Source: Setophaga petechia (taxonomy: Eukaryota > Chordata > Aves > Passeriformes > Parulidae). From it: a stretch of 64,000 nt of DNA. Positions 33,784 to 45,280 of the stretch are shown piece by piece. The position numbers and the translations under genes were made by a program. The DNA lies in the NCBI GenBank assembly GCA_024362935.1, contig JANCRA010000114.1:496001-560000 (forward strand), written 5' to 3'. The notes beneath the pieces are model-generated. The model saw only the letters and a list, made by a program, of their open reading frames with translations, made no database searches and was not told where the DNA came from. Each line of letters opens with the position of its first letter. The first letter of the stretch is position 1.

Positions 33784-36700
33784 TCAGTGGCACCAGGGGC
33801 ACAGCCTGTGCAGGGACAATCGTGATTTTCGCTTGTCCCTCAGGGAGTTGAGGATCAGGCTGGTCTGAGCTGCCAGGGCACGGATGGAGGGATCCTTGTC
33901 TCGTGCTTCCACTGTGCCAAGCTCTACAGCAAAAATGGAGCCTGGATGAGGCCTTGTGGAGGTGTTTCCCTCCCTTTTCTCCCCTGACGTTTCCCTCCCT
34001 TTTCTCCCCTCATGTTCCCCACCATTTTCTCCCCTCACCTTTCCTGCCCTTTTCTCCCCTCATATTTCTCTCCCTTTTTCTCCCCTCACGTTTCCCTCAC
34101 TTTTCTCCCCTCACGTTTCCCCCATGTTCTCCCTCACCTTTCCTACCCTTTTATCCCCTCACATTTCCCTTTACTCCCCTCATAATAATCCCCCAAGGCT
34201 CCCCACTCACCAGAGAGGATGGCAGCCATGATCTCCTCGTTCCGCTCTGTCAGGCGCCGTGCCGCCAGCCCTGGGCACAGAGCTCCATCAGCCCCTGCTC
34301 CCCATCAACATGGCCGCCCTGCCCTCCCCTCAGCAACCCGGGGATGAAACCAGGCAAAATGGCCACTAAAGCCACCTGGGATGGCAGGGAGGGCACAAGA
34401 GGGACCCTGGGGACTGGGACTCACCAAAGAACCTGAGGGCCGCCTCTCGCAGCGGTGCCTGAGGGGCTCAGCAGGTAGGGCTGGCAGTCCAGCACAAATT
34501 GTTCAGCCCTGCTGCTGTCCTTGGCCAGCTGCAGAGAGGACAAAGGTGTGAGCATTCCTCAGAGCAGCCCCGTGGCTCAGAGCCCTCCCTCATCCCAGGG
34601 CCATGGAGGGGACATGGAGGATACTCCTGTTCTTGAGCAGGGTGCAGCTCCAGGCTTTGGGCCCACATGCAGAGCTCACACCCCTCACATCCCTCTACCA
34701 TCCTCACCAAGCACTCGCCCATCTGCCATATCTGCTCTTTCTGCGCCAGCTCCTTGAGCTCTTTCCACTTAAGGAGCTCTGCTACAGCCATGACAGCTTC
34801 CTTGGAGGCCTGGGGGACAAAAGTTGTGACGTGACACCAGGGCCTGTGGAAGGAGCTCAGGCCACAATGTCCGGGACCCCTGAGGGGTGTCAGCCACTGC
34901 TCAGACATCGCTACCTTGGCCACGCTGGGGGCTTGGTCGCTCATGTGAAGAACAAGCTGGACCAGGGCCTTCCAGGAGTTTCTCCTCATGGCTTTCTTGT
35001 CCCTCCATGCTGTTTTGCCCAGCAGCTCTCTGAAGAGGGAGATGGAGCGCTCCCGCAGACACTCTTCATTCTGGTGAGGGAGGAGGAATGGTGAGATTTG
35101 CACACAGCGGTTCCCTGCCTGCCACCAGGAGGGGCTGAGATGAGGTTTCCTGCCCTTTTTCTCCCCTTACATTTCCCTTTTCCCCTCATATTTCCTGCCC
35201 TTTTCTCCCCTCACATTTCCCACCCTTTTCTCCCCTCATGTTTCCCACTCTTTTCTCCCCTCACATTTCCTTCCCTTTTTCCTTATTTCCCTTTTCCCCT
35301 TACCTTTCTCACCCATTTCTCCCCTCACATTTCCTGCCTTTTTCCCCCTCACATTTCCCGCCCTTTTCTCCCTTCACTTTTCCTGCCTTTTTCCCATATT
35401 TCCCTTTTCCCCTTACCTTTCCCACCCTTTTCTCCACTCACATTTCGGGCCATTTCCCCCCCTCACCTTTCCTGCCTTTCTCTCCCCTCACATTCCCGCC
35501 TTTCTCCCCTCATATTTCCCGCCCTTTTCTCCCCTCATGTTTCCCTCCCTTTTCCCACATTTCCCTTTTCCCCCTCACATTTCCTGCCCTTTTCTCTCCT
35601 CACATTCCTGCCTTTTTCCCCTCACCTTTCCCTCCCTTTTCCCCCCTCACATTTTGGGCCATTTTCCCCCCCTCACATTCCCACCTTTTCCCCTCACATT
35701 TCCCATCATTTCTCCCCTCACCTTCCCCACCATTTTGAGACCAGACTCCATGCTCCAGGCTCCCAACCCAGAGCAGACAGAAGCCTAGCTGTGCTGCAAA
35801 GCCCAAAATCCATCCCAGGAGAGCCCAGGGGAGCAGGACCCGCTCCCATTGCTGCTCCCAGGGTGCCTCTGCGGACTCAGGCCCAGCCTTACCGCACCAA
35901 AGAGGCTCCAGAGCCTCTGCACGGCCTTCAAAGCCATGCTGCTGGCCTCTTTCTTCTTCAGCTGCCCCAGAACATTGCGGAAGGTGTCCAGAGCCATCAC
36001 TGAAATGTCCCAAGACCAATGTCCCAGGAATTTCAGCATCTCGGGCAGGAGGCTTTTCATTTTTTGTGCCTGTGTACAAGAGAGTTTCCATTCTGTGAGA
36101 ATTTCAGCTTTCAAAACAGCCACCAGGCCACATCATGGCAGGCAGGGCGTTCAGAGCAGTCACCCCAGCACCATCCCAAGCCACCATCTTCTTTAAGACC
36201 TCAGAGTCCAGGTACCACATTCTGCCCTTGACAGCCCCCTGCTCACCGTCTCGGCGCTCTCCGACAGCGTCTCCAGAGCCCTGAGCACCAGAGGCACCAT
36301 TTCCATCTTTGGAGACTTCAGAAGGCTCAAGTTCTCGTAGAGTGGGCTTATTCTGCTCTCCAGCACGTCACCGTAGGCCAGCATCTGGGAAAAAAAAAAA
36401 GCAGCAGAGAGCTGGCAGGGCTCCCCTGGCACATGGCTGAGGGCGAGGCCACATGGGCTTTTCCATGAGGACTCACAGATAAGAAAGTGAGGCACGACTT
36501 CTGCTGCCTGGTGAAGGTGTCGTCCTGCCAGTCCTGGGCTTGGACTTGCAGCTCCTTCAGAACCTTCTCCAGAGTCTGGCGGACGGAGAACATGGCCTTC
36601 CACAGGCTGACTTTGTCACTGCGAGGCAGAGCGCTGTCAACATGGCTGCCTCGGCTACCACAGCTCTGCAGGGCTTGGGCCTGGCAGCCATAATATCCCC

Positions 36701-39700
36701 ACAGGGAAAAAAGCTCTCCAGGTGCTCAGGGCCGGTACCTGAAATTTGGTGTGGCCTCCAGAGCTGTCGTGATGACCCTCTCAGGCCACTTGTTCGCCAT
36801 GAAGACAAGGAGGGAGTGAAAGCTGTCAGCGGTTGCTGCGTTCTTCTCGTTGCAGTAGCGGAAGATATGTCTCACCACCTTTGGCACCTGCAGGGAACAC
36901 AGGTCAGGGTGGTGCTGCTCTATCTTGGGCTGCCCTGCCCATTCAGGATTTAAATAATGCAGTTAACCCATCTCAAAGCACTGCCAAAGAAGGAAATTCA
37001 GATAAAATAAGCCACCACACCAGGCACAGATGTGGCAAAAAGGTGTAAATTCCAGATCTGAACAGAGGTTTAGAATCAGCACCCTGGACAAAATATAAAG
37101 CACAGATCAGCAACAACAGCAAGAACAGGTGAGGCTGATCTGGCTAAGCTGCCTCAAGGTGGCTTCAGGAGCATCCCTTTGAGAGGGAGGGATGGAGGCA
37201 GGAACCTGACAGGGCTCAAGGGCAAAGCAATCCCACCACAGGTCACTTACATCCGTCAGCCACATCTCAGGGGAATTCATGGCCTCCTCCAGAAACTCCC
37301 TTGGCCCATCCTTGTTCATGAGGTTGGAGCGTCCCAAGATCTCGATGGCCTCAAGGACGACTCCCGTCCTCTCGTCAGGCCCGAGGTATCTCCCAAAGGC
37401 CTGGGGTGGGAAGGAAGGGAGCAGAGGTCACTGCCTGCCAGCGCCACATTTCCCCCTCACATTTCCCCCACTTTTCTCCTCTCACATTTCCCATCCTTTT
37501 CTCCCCCTTTTCCCACCCTTTCCCCCCCTCATGTTTCCCATCCTTTTCCCCTCTCATATTTCGTTTCCTTTTTCTCCCCCTCATGTTTCCCGCCTTTTTC
37601 CCCCTCACATTTCCCTAACTTTTCTCCCCTCACATTTTCCACCATTTTCCCCCTCATGTTTTCTGCCCTTTCCCCCCTCACATTTCCCTCCCTTTTCTCC
37701 TCTCATGTATCCCACCCTTTCCTCCTCATGTTTCCCGCCCTTTCCCCCCTCATATTTTCCCCACTTTTCTCCCCTCACGTTCCCCACCATTTTCTCCCCT
37801 CACCTTTCCTTTCCTTTTCTCCCTTAACTTTCCCTCCCTTTTCCCCTCAACGTTTCCTCCATTTTCTCCCCCTCATGTTTCCCTCCCTTTTCTCCCCTAA
37901 TATTTCCTTTCCTTTTCTCCTCTCACATTTCCCACCATTTTCCCTCTCACATTTCTCACTCTTTTCTCCCCTCACATTTCCTTTCCTTTTCCTCCCTTAA
38001 ATTTTCCTTCTCTTTTCCCCCTCATATTTCCCCCCACTTTTGTCCCCTCATGTTCCCCGGCCCCTTTTCCTCCCCCCCCTCACATTTCCCACACTTTTCT
38101 CCATCATGTTTCCCCGCCCTTTTTTCCCCTCACGTTTCCTGCCCTTTTTCTCCCCTCACATTTCCCACCATTTTGTGCCTTCACATTCCCCACCCTCTCC
38201 CCCCTCCCATTTCCACCCACAATTTCTCTCAATTCTCATTTCACCAGGCACATCCCCGTTTATTCTGTGCCCCTTTCAACACACAAATCCCCCCCTGCTG
38301 ATACCACAGGTGAGATCCCCAGCAAGGTGGGATGGCTCCATACCTGAACTTTCCAGGTGCTGGACGCATTCACCCAGGAGGTGATCTCAAATTCCCAGTG
38401 TTCTGGGGGCTCAACATCACTCCTCTGACCTGTCACCTAAAAGAGATGATGGTGGCACCCACGCCAAGAGCAAGGGGACATCACAAGGCCAAGAAGATAA
38501 ACAGGTGTACATGGGGAATGCTGCCCACCACAGCTTCTCTTACATTTCTGCTCAAACAGGAACGTCATGAGGGTGCAGAGGATTTCCACCACCGTTGAGA
38601 TGCTTTCTTGGGGCTTGAACAACTTGAAAAACAGATGGCCCACCAGCTTCCCCAGGACCGGGATCTGGACAGGTGCTCTGGGAGCATCATCATCATCCTC
38701 ATCTTCATCATCCTGGGGGAGGCAGGGGGAAGAGCAGAAGGGTTGAGGTGAGGTTTGAAGGTGATTTTGGGGCTGTGGCTGTAGCAGGACACAGGGATGG
38801 AGGGTGACCAGGCCGTACCTCCTTGGTGGCACTGTCAGCCAGCAAATGGCACAGCATCTTAATCCTCTCTATGGCCCTGTCCTGCACTACTGCAATGTCA
38901 CAGAACAGGTAATCCAGCAGAACCTGCGGACAGAGAAGCTGCAGGTGAGAAGAAAAAGAATTCTTTCTCCCTCGAGAAAGAACTTTTGCTGATAACAAGC
39001 TATTAAATATCACTGCATGACTGATAAGAACTGTAGTGTCCCGTAGTGAGATGCTCCGCCCAGAGGGAGGAGCCAAGCATTTATAATCCAGAATTTATAT
39101 CCAAACATTTATAATCCAGTTCTAAAACACCAGCACGGCTTTCTCCACTGGATTCCCCAGAAACAAACAGCAGCTGCCTCTTCTTCCACTGGATCTTCCA
39201 AAGAAGAATACTGTAATTCTGAAGAATACTGTAATTCTGTTTCCTTTTCTGCAAGAGAACAGAACCCTGCTCCAACAGAACCACACCTGACACTTCAGAA
39301 GGACTGCAGCCACAATTCCAATTAGAGTGTAGCCACAATTCCAATTAGAGTGTAGCCACAATTCCAATTAGACTGCAGCCCCCAATTCCAATCAGACTGT
39401 AGCCACAATTCCAATTAGACTGTAGCCACAATTCCAATTAGACTGTAGCCACAATTCTAATTAGATTGCTACCAACACCCTGCCCAACAAGGTGTCAGGT
39501 TGAGTTCTGACTCTGTCAATGTTGTTTTAGTGTACTCCATTGTTTATTTTATTTTTATATATATTTATAATTTATATTATAATTTATAATATATTATTTT
39601 TATATATTTTTATAATATATTTATTTTATTTTATTATTTTTATTTATATTATCCTTTTTTTATTGTTTTTTTTAGTGTTATTCCAGTGTACTGCATTTTT

Positions 39701-41013
39701 TATTTTATCCTTCTTTTATCCCAAATCATTAAAATAATTATTTCCTTTATTTCCTGCTACCTTTTTTTTTTTTTTTTTGCCTTAGAGCCCCTTAATTTAA
39801 AATTTATACCAATTCAAATAAATAAAGCCTCAAGCAAATCTTGCAGGGAAACTCCTCTTTTGGCAGGAGCCAGGACAAGACTGGACACAACCCTGAGCTC
39901 CTTCCCCTCCAGCTGTTCCTTCCACCTTCCCCTCCCACAATCCAAACCTCAAAGATGTCCTGCAGCATCTCGCAGCTTTTGGTGCTGGGAGAGTTGAGCA
40001 CAATCACCTGCAGCATGGTGTCCATGGAGAGCAGGGCCTGAAAGGGTGACACAGAGCAGGTGGCCGTGATTTTGGTGTCCCTCACACCACCAGGACACTG
40101 ATCTGAACTCACAATGTGAGGGGAGGGACACAGGAACAGTGCTGGAACCCAGCAAGGGATGAAGGAATGAGGGTTGGAAAGTGAAGCTGAGATTGGATCT
40201 GGAGGCTCTTCAAGCTCTCCCAACACTCACCCGAGTACAGAGGGTCGCTTGCTTGTTCGGCATTGCCGAGCGTGGGCGGAGGAAAAAGACGCTGTTGAAG
40301 CAGAGTCTTAAAATCTTTTTGATGTCCAGCAATGCCCCGATGGAGCTGCCAAGAGAGAGAGACCCAGTTGGACGCTGGTGATGGGAGCAGCACCTCAAAA
40401 TCTCCTGCAGCACCACTGAAGGTGCTGCGTTTTTTTTTTTCAATTCCCATTGGAAAACGGGAATTGGGAGGGGGAAAAAAGAGTGGGAAAAGTGAGAGGA
40501 AAAAAGGAGGGATGGGAAGGGTCTGAGGGCTCTTGGGTCAGTACCTCAGCCCAGCAAAGGCGAGCATGGCGAGGCGCCGCAGCCGACTGCAAATCTCATC
40601 CCTGGGCTCCAAATTCAGCAGCACCTGCGGAGCACAGCTGGGTTAGGACATGGCAGCCGCCACCAGAGCCATGCCCTGCCCCTCACAGGAGAACCAGGGT
40701 CTGTGTCCCCCTCACCTGGATAATCTCCACCAGCTTGTATTTGGTGCAGAAATCGTTCAGGTCCTCGGAGAAATCGTGGATCATGGCCTCTCTGCACAGG
40801 CTGGAGATGCTGTGGAGGAACTCCTCCTTCTGCTCCTCTTCCTGGAACTGAGGGGACAGTGACAACGGGACAGCGGTGAGGACACCCAGAGCCAGCACCC
40901 CCCAGCCAGGCACAGCCACCATCCAACATTGGCACCACGATCACAAGGGTTTGCAGAGATGAGAGACAGATGAGAATGTTGGTTCCATGATCAGAAGGCT
41001 TGATTCATTATTT

Positions 41014-41069
<56 letters not shown>

Positions 41070-42344
41070 TATATATATTAATAATAATTAATTAATAATT
41101 ATAATAATATTAATAATTAATAACACAATACTATTATTACTTATTATTAATAATCATTATTAATATTTATATTATTTATTATTAACATTATCAATATTAA
41201 CATTATTATTAATTATTAATATTATTAATAATATTAATAATTAATAATTTTATCATTAACAATCAATAATAATATAATTATATATACATATATATATATT
41301 ATATTTATATATTATATATATAATTTATATATTTTATATATATAATTTTTTATATATATTTATATATATATTTATATTTTATATTTTTATATTTATATTT
41401 TATATTTTTATTTTTATATTTATATAAATATATATATAAAATATTATATATTTTATATATATATTTATATATATTTTATATATATATATATTTATATATA
41501 TATATAAATATAAATATAAAATATAAAATGCAGTATATATATATAAAAAAAAATATATATATATAACATTATGACTATACTAAAAAAGAAATCAATAAAA
41601 GACTTCTTCAGAAGCTGGCTAAGCTAAAAATAGAATAGAAAGAATAAATAACAAAGGAGCTGGCTCCGACAGAGAGCGAGAGCCAGTTCTGCCAGTGACT
41701 GGTCAGTAAATCCAAACATCTACAGGAGACCAATCACAGGTGGACCTGTTGCATTCCAAAGCAGCAGGTAATAATTTCAGCTTACATTTGTTGCTGAAAC
41801 TTCTCTGCTCCAGCAGGAATACAAAGATTCCCGGGAAAGGGAATACAAAGGAATACAAAGGTGTTGGGAAACGTGAGGGGAGAAAATGGTGGGAAATGTG
41901 AAGGGGAGAAGAGTGAGAAACGTGAGGGGAGAAGGGTGTGAAACATGAGGGGGAAAAAGGTTCACAAAAGGTTCCTGTGACCGTACCTTGCTGGGGTCGG
42001 TGGCAAAATCGTGGATGAACTCCACAGAGTGTCGTGCATACACAGGTATCCAGCTGTCATCTAACAAAGAGGGGAGAGAAGGGAGAGTTTCAGGCAGTGC
42101 CGTGACAGGAGAGAGGAAGGAGCAGAAAATGGCTCCCCTTTGCTGCTGGGACCCAGCCCTGCCCAGTCCCTCAGGGCCCCCTCACTCACTGAGTTGTTCC
42201 ACCCTGGTCATCTCGATGGGATCCGCTGCGTATTTGCTCTTTTTAGGATGCTCCGGCTTCTCCCAGCTCACCATGGGCCCACTTGGAGATGTCTCCACCA
42301 TGATGGAGATGGAGATGTCTTCCTTCCAGAAGAAAGGATGGCTC
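33784..42344 (-). CDS. Maestro heat-like repeat (MROH) family protein, 19 exons, one frameshift
   Basis: Exons from 5': 42190-42344, 41987-42060, 40716-40847, 40545-40624, 40231-40345, 39948-40037, 38819-38923, 38544-38712, 38344-38429, 37251-37400, 36739-36887, 36477-36618, 36247-36384, 35893-36069, 34915-35070, 34708-34809, 34425-34528, 34211-34270, 33784-33923 (TGA at 33784-33786). All have AG/GT borders and agreeing phases except exon 17. A start ATG is likely inside exon 1 (MVETSPSG). The product is about 755 residues of helical HEAT-type repeats, such as KVVRHIFRYCNEKNAA, ALLSMDTMLQVIV and DKDPSIRALAAQTSLIL, with an acidic run at exon 8. Known: MROH proteins are HEAT-repeat proteins of poorly known function, multiplied in birds. 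Exon 17 has one extra base in a G run at 34463-34466; it shifts the frame and brings a stop at the end of exon 18. MROH member number not assigned. Confidence 0.82.
33960..34190. repeat. 25-bp homopyrimidine minisatellite, array 2 (MROH intron 18)
   Basis: Same unit and orientation as array 1, about nine copies, between the last two exons of the MROH gene. Confidence 0.88.
35150..35745. repeat. 25-bp homopyrimidine minisatellite, array 3 (MROH intron 14)
   Basis: About 24 copies, pyrimidines on the plus strand. The array ends about 150 bases before exon 14. Confidence 0.9.
37440..38220. repeat. 25-bp homopyrimidine minisatellite, array 4 (MROH intron 9)
   Basis: About 31 copies, the longest array of the family, filling most of the intron between exons 9 and 10. 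Confidence 0.9.
38985..39830 (+). mobile_element. LTR-like element related to the inverted-duplication arms, in MROH intron 6
   Basis: The blocks GAGATGCTCCGCCCAGAGGGAGGAGCCAAG, CACTGGATTCCCCAGA and CCCTGCCCAACAAGGTGTCAGGTT match 29490-29810 in order. Between them a 24-bp unit (CCACAATTCCAATTAGACTGTAG) is repeated about seven times at 39300-39465, and a TA-rich and poly-T tail follows (39540-39780). It lies antisense within the MROH intron. Confidence 0.6.
40930..41850 (-). mobile_element. Solo LTR relative expanded by a TA microsatellite
   Basis: Left and right flanks of the TA tract match the LTR at 19616-20080 in order: GATCAGAAGGCTTGATT, then CTTCAGAAGCTGGCTAAGCTAAAAATAGAATAG, CGACAGAGAG, ACCAATCACAGGTGGACCTGTTGCATTCCA. 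Between them about 550 bp of TA/ATT repeats (41015-41570) have grown where the other LTR has a short TTATGATATGTATTATAATT. It lies in MROH intron 2. The outer ends are diverged. Confidence 0.7.
41860..41960. repeat. 25-bp minisatellite, inverted array 5 (MROH intron 2)
   Basis: About four copies with purines on the plus strand (AACGTGAGGGGAGAA), the reverse complement of arrays 1-4. Confidence 0.8.
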
Positions 42345-42829
42345 TAGGGAAGGGTGGGGTAAATGTAGCCGGGTGAAAATCAGATGAATTCGAGGCAAGA
42401 GGTGAGCTGTGCTCGCAGGTTTGTCACCAGCTGTGCACTCCCTGTCCTCTCTGGTTGCTGTCCTGAAGGACACTGAGGGTTGGGGGCTGCTCACTGAGGG
42501 TTGGGGGCTGCTGCCATGTCAACAAACCCTGGAACATGGGAGGTGTCACAGAGGGTCCGTTGTGACAGCCCGGTGTTCCACACTGAACATTCCATGTGTG
42601 GAGCCCTTCTACATAACTTATTCTATAGAGGATAATTTCTTTTCTATTATGTGGAGAATGGTTTTATTTGTAGAGAATAATTTATTAAAAGCAGCAATGA
42701 AATGGAGGAAGAGTCCTGAGCTGTTAAAGGTTATGGGTGGCAAAAAAGGCCAAGAGATGCGAGGGCAGTGAGGGGGATGGACATGGAGACAGCCAGGAGT
42801 GGAAGGCTTGAGGGAAAAAGACAATTTGG

Positions 42830-43230
42830 AGGGGGAAATATGAGGGGAGAAAAAGGCAGGAGCAAAAAGGTGGGAAGGGTGAGGGGAAAAAATGGTGGGA
42901 AATGTGAAGGGGAAAAGAGTGAGAAATGTGAGGGGAGAAGAGTGTGAAACATGAGGGGGAAAAGGCAGAAAATGTAAGGAAAAAATGAGAAATGTGAGGG
43001 GGAAAAGGGTGGAAAAAGAGGAAAAAATGGTGGGAAACATGAGGGGGAGAAAAGAGCGGGAAATGTGAGGGGAGAAAACTGGGGAAATGTGAGGGGAGAA
43101 AGGTGTGAAACATGAGGGGGAAAAAGGCAGAAAATGTGAGGTAAAAATGGGAAATGTGGGGAGAAATAGGGTGGGAAAAGTGAGAGGAAAAAAGGGCAGG
43201 AAACGTGAGGGGACATAAAGGGAGAGAATC
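42830..43230. repeat. 25-bp minisatellite, inverted array 6 (between MYBPC and MROH)
   Basis: About sixteen purine-strand copies (GGGAAATGTGAGGGGAGAAAA) upstream of MROH exon 1 and downstream of the MYBPC polyadenylation signal. Confidence 0.88.
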
Positions 43231-43559
43231 GTGAGGGGAGAAGAGGCAGCAAATGGAATGAAAAAGATCCAGGAACCACCAAGGGAAAAGAGAAGAAATC
43301 ACGAAGTGGAAAAGGTAGGAAATGTGCTCCCCAATTCCCCAGGTGCCCCCTCCCCAAAATGAAGCACAAAGACCCTGGGGGATTGCTCAGATTCTTTATT
43401 TTGATTTGGTTTACGGGGCCTTCGTCACCCATACGCTCTTCTTCCTCAGCACCACGGGCTCGTGGCTCTGCAGGATGGTGCTGGCCTGGTGGTGGCAAAA
43501 ATGGGGGTCAGCACCCCAAACTGAGGGGGAACCCCTTAAATGTCACCTCAAAATCCATC

Positions 43560-43930
43560 CCAGCAATTAAACACCCCCCCCGCTAATTAAAGAGCTCCTA
43601 ATTAAACCTCTTGAATTAAAGATCCCCAACATACAGCCCCAAAGATCACCTGTTAACTCCCTCAATTAAAGACCCCCCCCCCTAATTAACATCCCTAATC
43701 AAACATCTCCATTTAATCTCCCCCAATTAAACCTCTCAATTAAAACACCCCAATTAAACCCAAGTAAAAACCTTCTATTTAACCCCCCAATTAATCCTCC
43801 CAACCAAACCCCCCCCAATTAAATGTACCCCAATTAAACTTCCCAATCAAACCCCCTAATTAAATAGGGGAGGTTTTAATTAATTAATTAATTAATTAAA
43901 ATAATACCCCCCCAAATTAAGCCCCCCCCC
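43560..43930. repeat. AATTAA/C-run minisatellite in the MYBPC 3' UTR intron
   Basis: AATTAAA alternates with runs of C at about 13-17 bp spacing, some twenty times, including a perfect (TTAA)n tract near 43875-43898. Confidence 0.8.
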
Positions 43931-43984
43931 TCACCATTTTTTTGTCACCATCACTGGGGCACTGTGAAGGGAGAGACAAAACGT

Positions 43985-44640
43985 TGAGGGGGCTTCAATT
44001 CCCGTCCCCCCAAACCCACAATGCCCCCACCCCAATATCAGGAATCCCTCCCAAGGTACCCCAAAAATTTTGGGGACCCCCTCAAATCTTGAGGAGTTCC
44101 CCCAAATTTTGGGGAGCCCCTTCTCCCCCTAGTAATCACAACCCTCCCCAGGTATTCACGGCCTTCACCAACATTTTGGGAACCCCTCCCCGATTTTGGG
44201 AAACCCTTCAAATTTTGGGGACCCTCCCCCAAATTTTGGGGACCCCCTCACCCCAAAATTGGTCAGAACCTCCCCCAGATTTTGGGACCCCTCCCCTCAT
44301 TTTGGGGAGCCCCCTCACCTCCAAATCAATCTCAGGTACCACAACCCTCTCCCAGGTATTCACGACCCCCCCAAAATTTTGGGAACCCCTCCCCGATTTT
44401 GAGGACCCCCTGTGATTTTGTGGACCCCCCCCAGATTTTGGGGACCCCCTCACCCCAAAATCAATCAGGACCTCCCCCAAATTTTGGGGTGCCCCTTCTC
44501 CCCCTGGCTGTTCTTCACTCAGCACCTCCCGCAGGTGTTCACAACCCTCGCCCAGGTATCCACGACCTCTCCCCAAAATTTTTGAAACCATTCCTGATTT
44601 TGGGGAACCCCTGCGATTCTGGGGACCCCCTCCCATATTT
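43985..44640. repeat. CCCCAAATTTTGGGG minisatellite in the last MYBPC coding intron
   Basis: Units of about 30 bp built on CCCCAAATTTTGGGGACCCC, so each unit is itself a small inverted repeat. About twenty copies. Confidence 0.85.
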
Positions 44641-44814
44641 TGGGGCCCCCCTCACCCTGAATTTCGAGGCGGCACTCGGTCAGGGCCTCGCCCAGCTCGT
44701 TGACAGCCCGGCAGGTGTAGGTGCCGCCGTCGAAGGGCCCCGGCTTGCGGATCAGCAGCGTCAGCACCCCCTGGCTGTGCTGGGCCAGGAACTTGGGGTC
44801 ACCCCCGATGGCCA

Positions 44815-45280
44815 TCTGATTCTTCAGCCACACCACCTTGGGCTGCGAGGGGCACACCTGGTCAGGTGAGCCCCGAAATGCACCCCAAAAATACCCCAGG
44901 GTACCCCAAAAATACCCAGACCTGGGGGTGAGTTCACAGCCCTATTGGGACACCCCAAAAACCCTTCCTCAGGTGAACCCCACACCTGGATCTTCAGCCA
45001 CACCACCTTGGGCTGCTAGGGACACATCTGGTCAGGGGAACCCCGAAATGCACCCCAAAAATACCCCAGGAATCCCAAAAACACCCAAAGGAATCTCAAA
45101 AACACCCCAAGGAACCCCAAAAACACCCAGATCTGGGGATGCAGCCATAGTCCCACTGGGAAACCCCAAAAACCCTTCCCAGAACCCTGCCCTAAGGTGA
45201 ACCCCACATCTGGTTCTTCAGCCACACCACCTCGGGCTGCGAGGGACACACCTGGTCAGGTGAGCCCCGAAATGCACCCC
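44815..45280. repeat. Tandem triplication of the 5' edge of the MYBPC Ig exon
   Basis: The segment with TCTTCAGCCACACCACCTTGGGCTGCGAGG, exon sequence plus its acceptor, recurs at about 44820, 44992 and 45215. Each copy is followed by CCCCGAAATGCACCCCAAAAATACCCC. The repeat period is about 170-220 bp. Only the first copy is joined to the rest of the exon. Confidence 0.85.

Noticed and set aside
33282..33851. Plus-strand frame with a poly-aspartate tract
   Set aside because: The acidic run is a GAT microsatellite. The rest overlaps the degraded MROH exon and the last real exon on the other strand.
41015..41570. AT-rich tract considered as an origin or matrix-attachment site
   Set aside because: Simple TA/ATT microsatellite growth within an LTR explains it.
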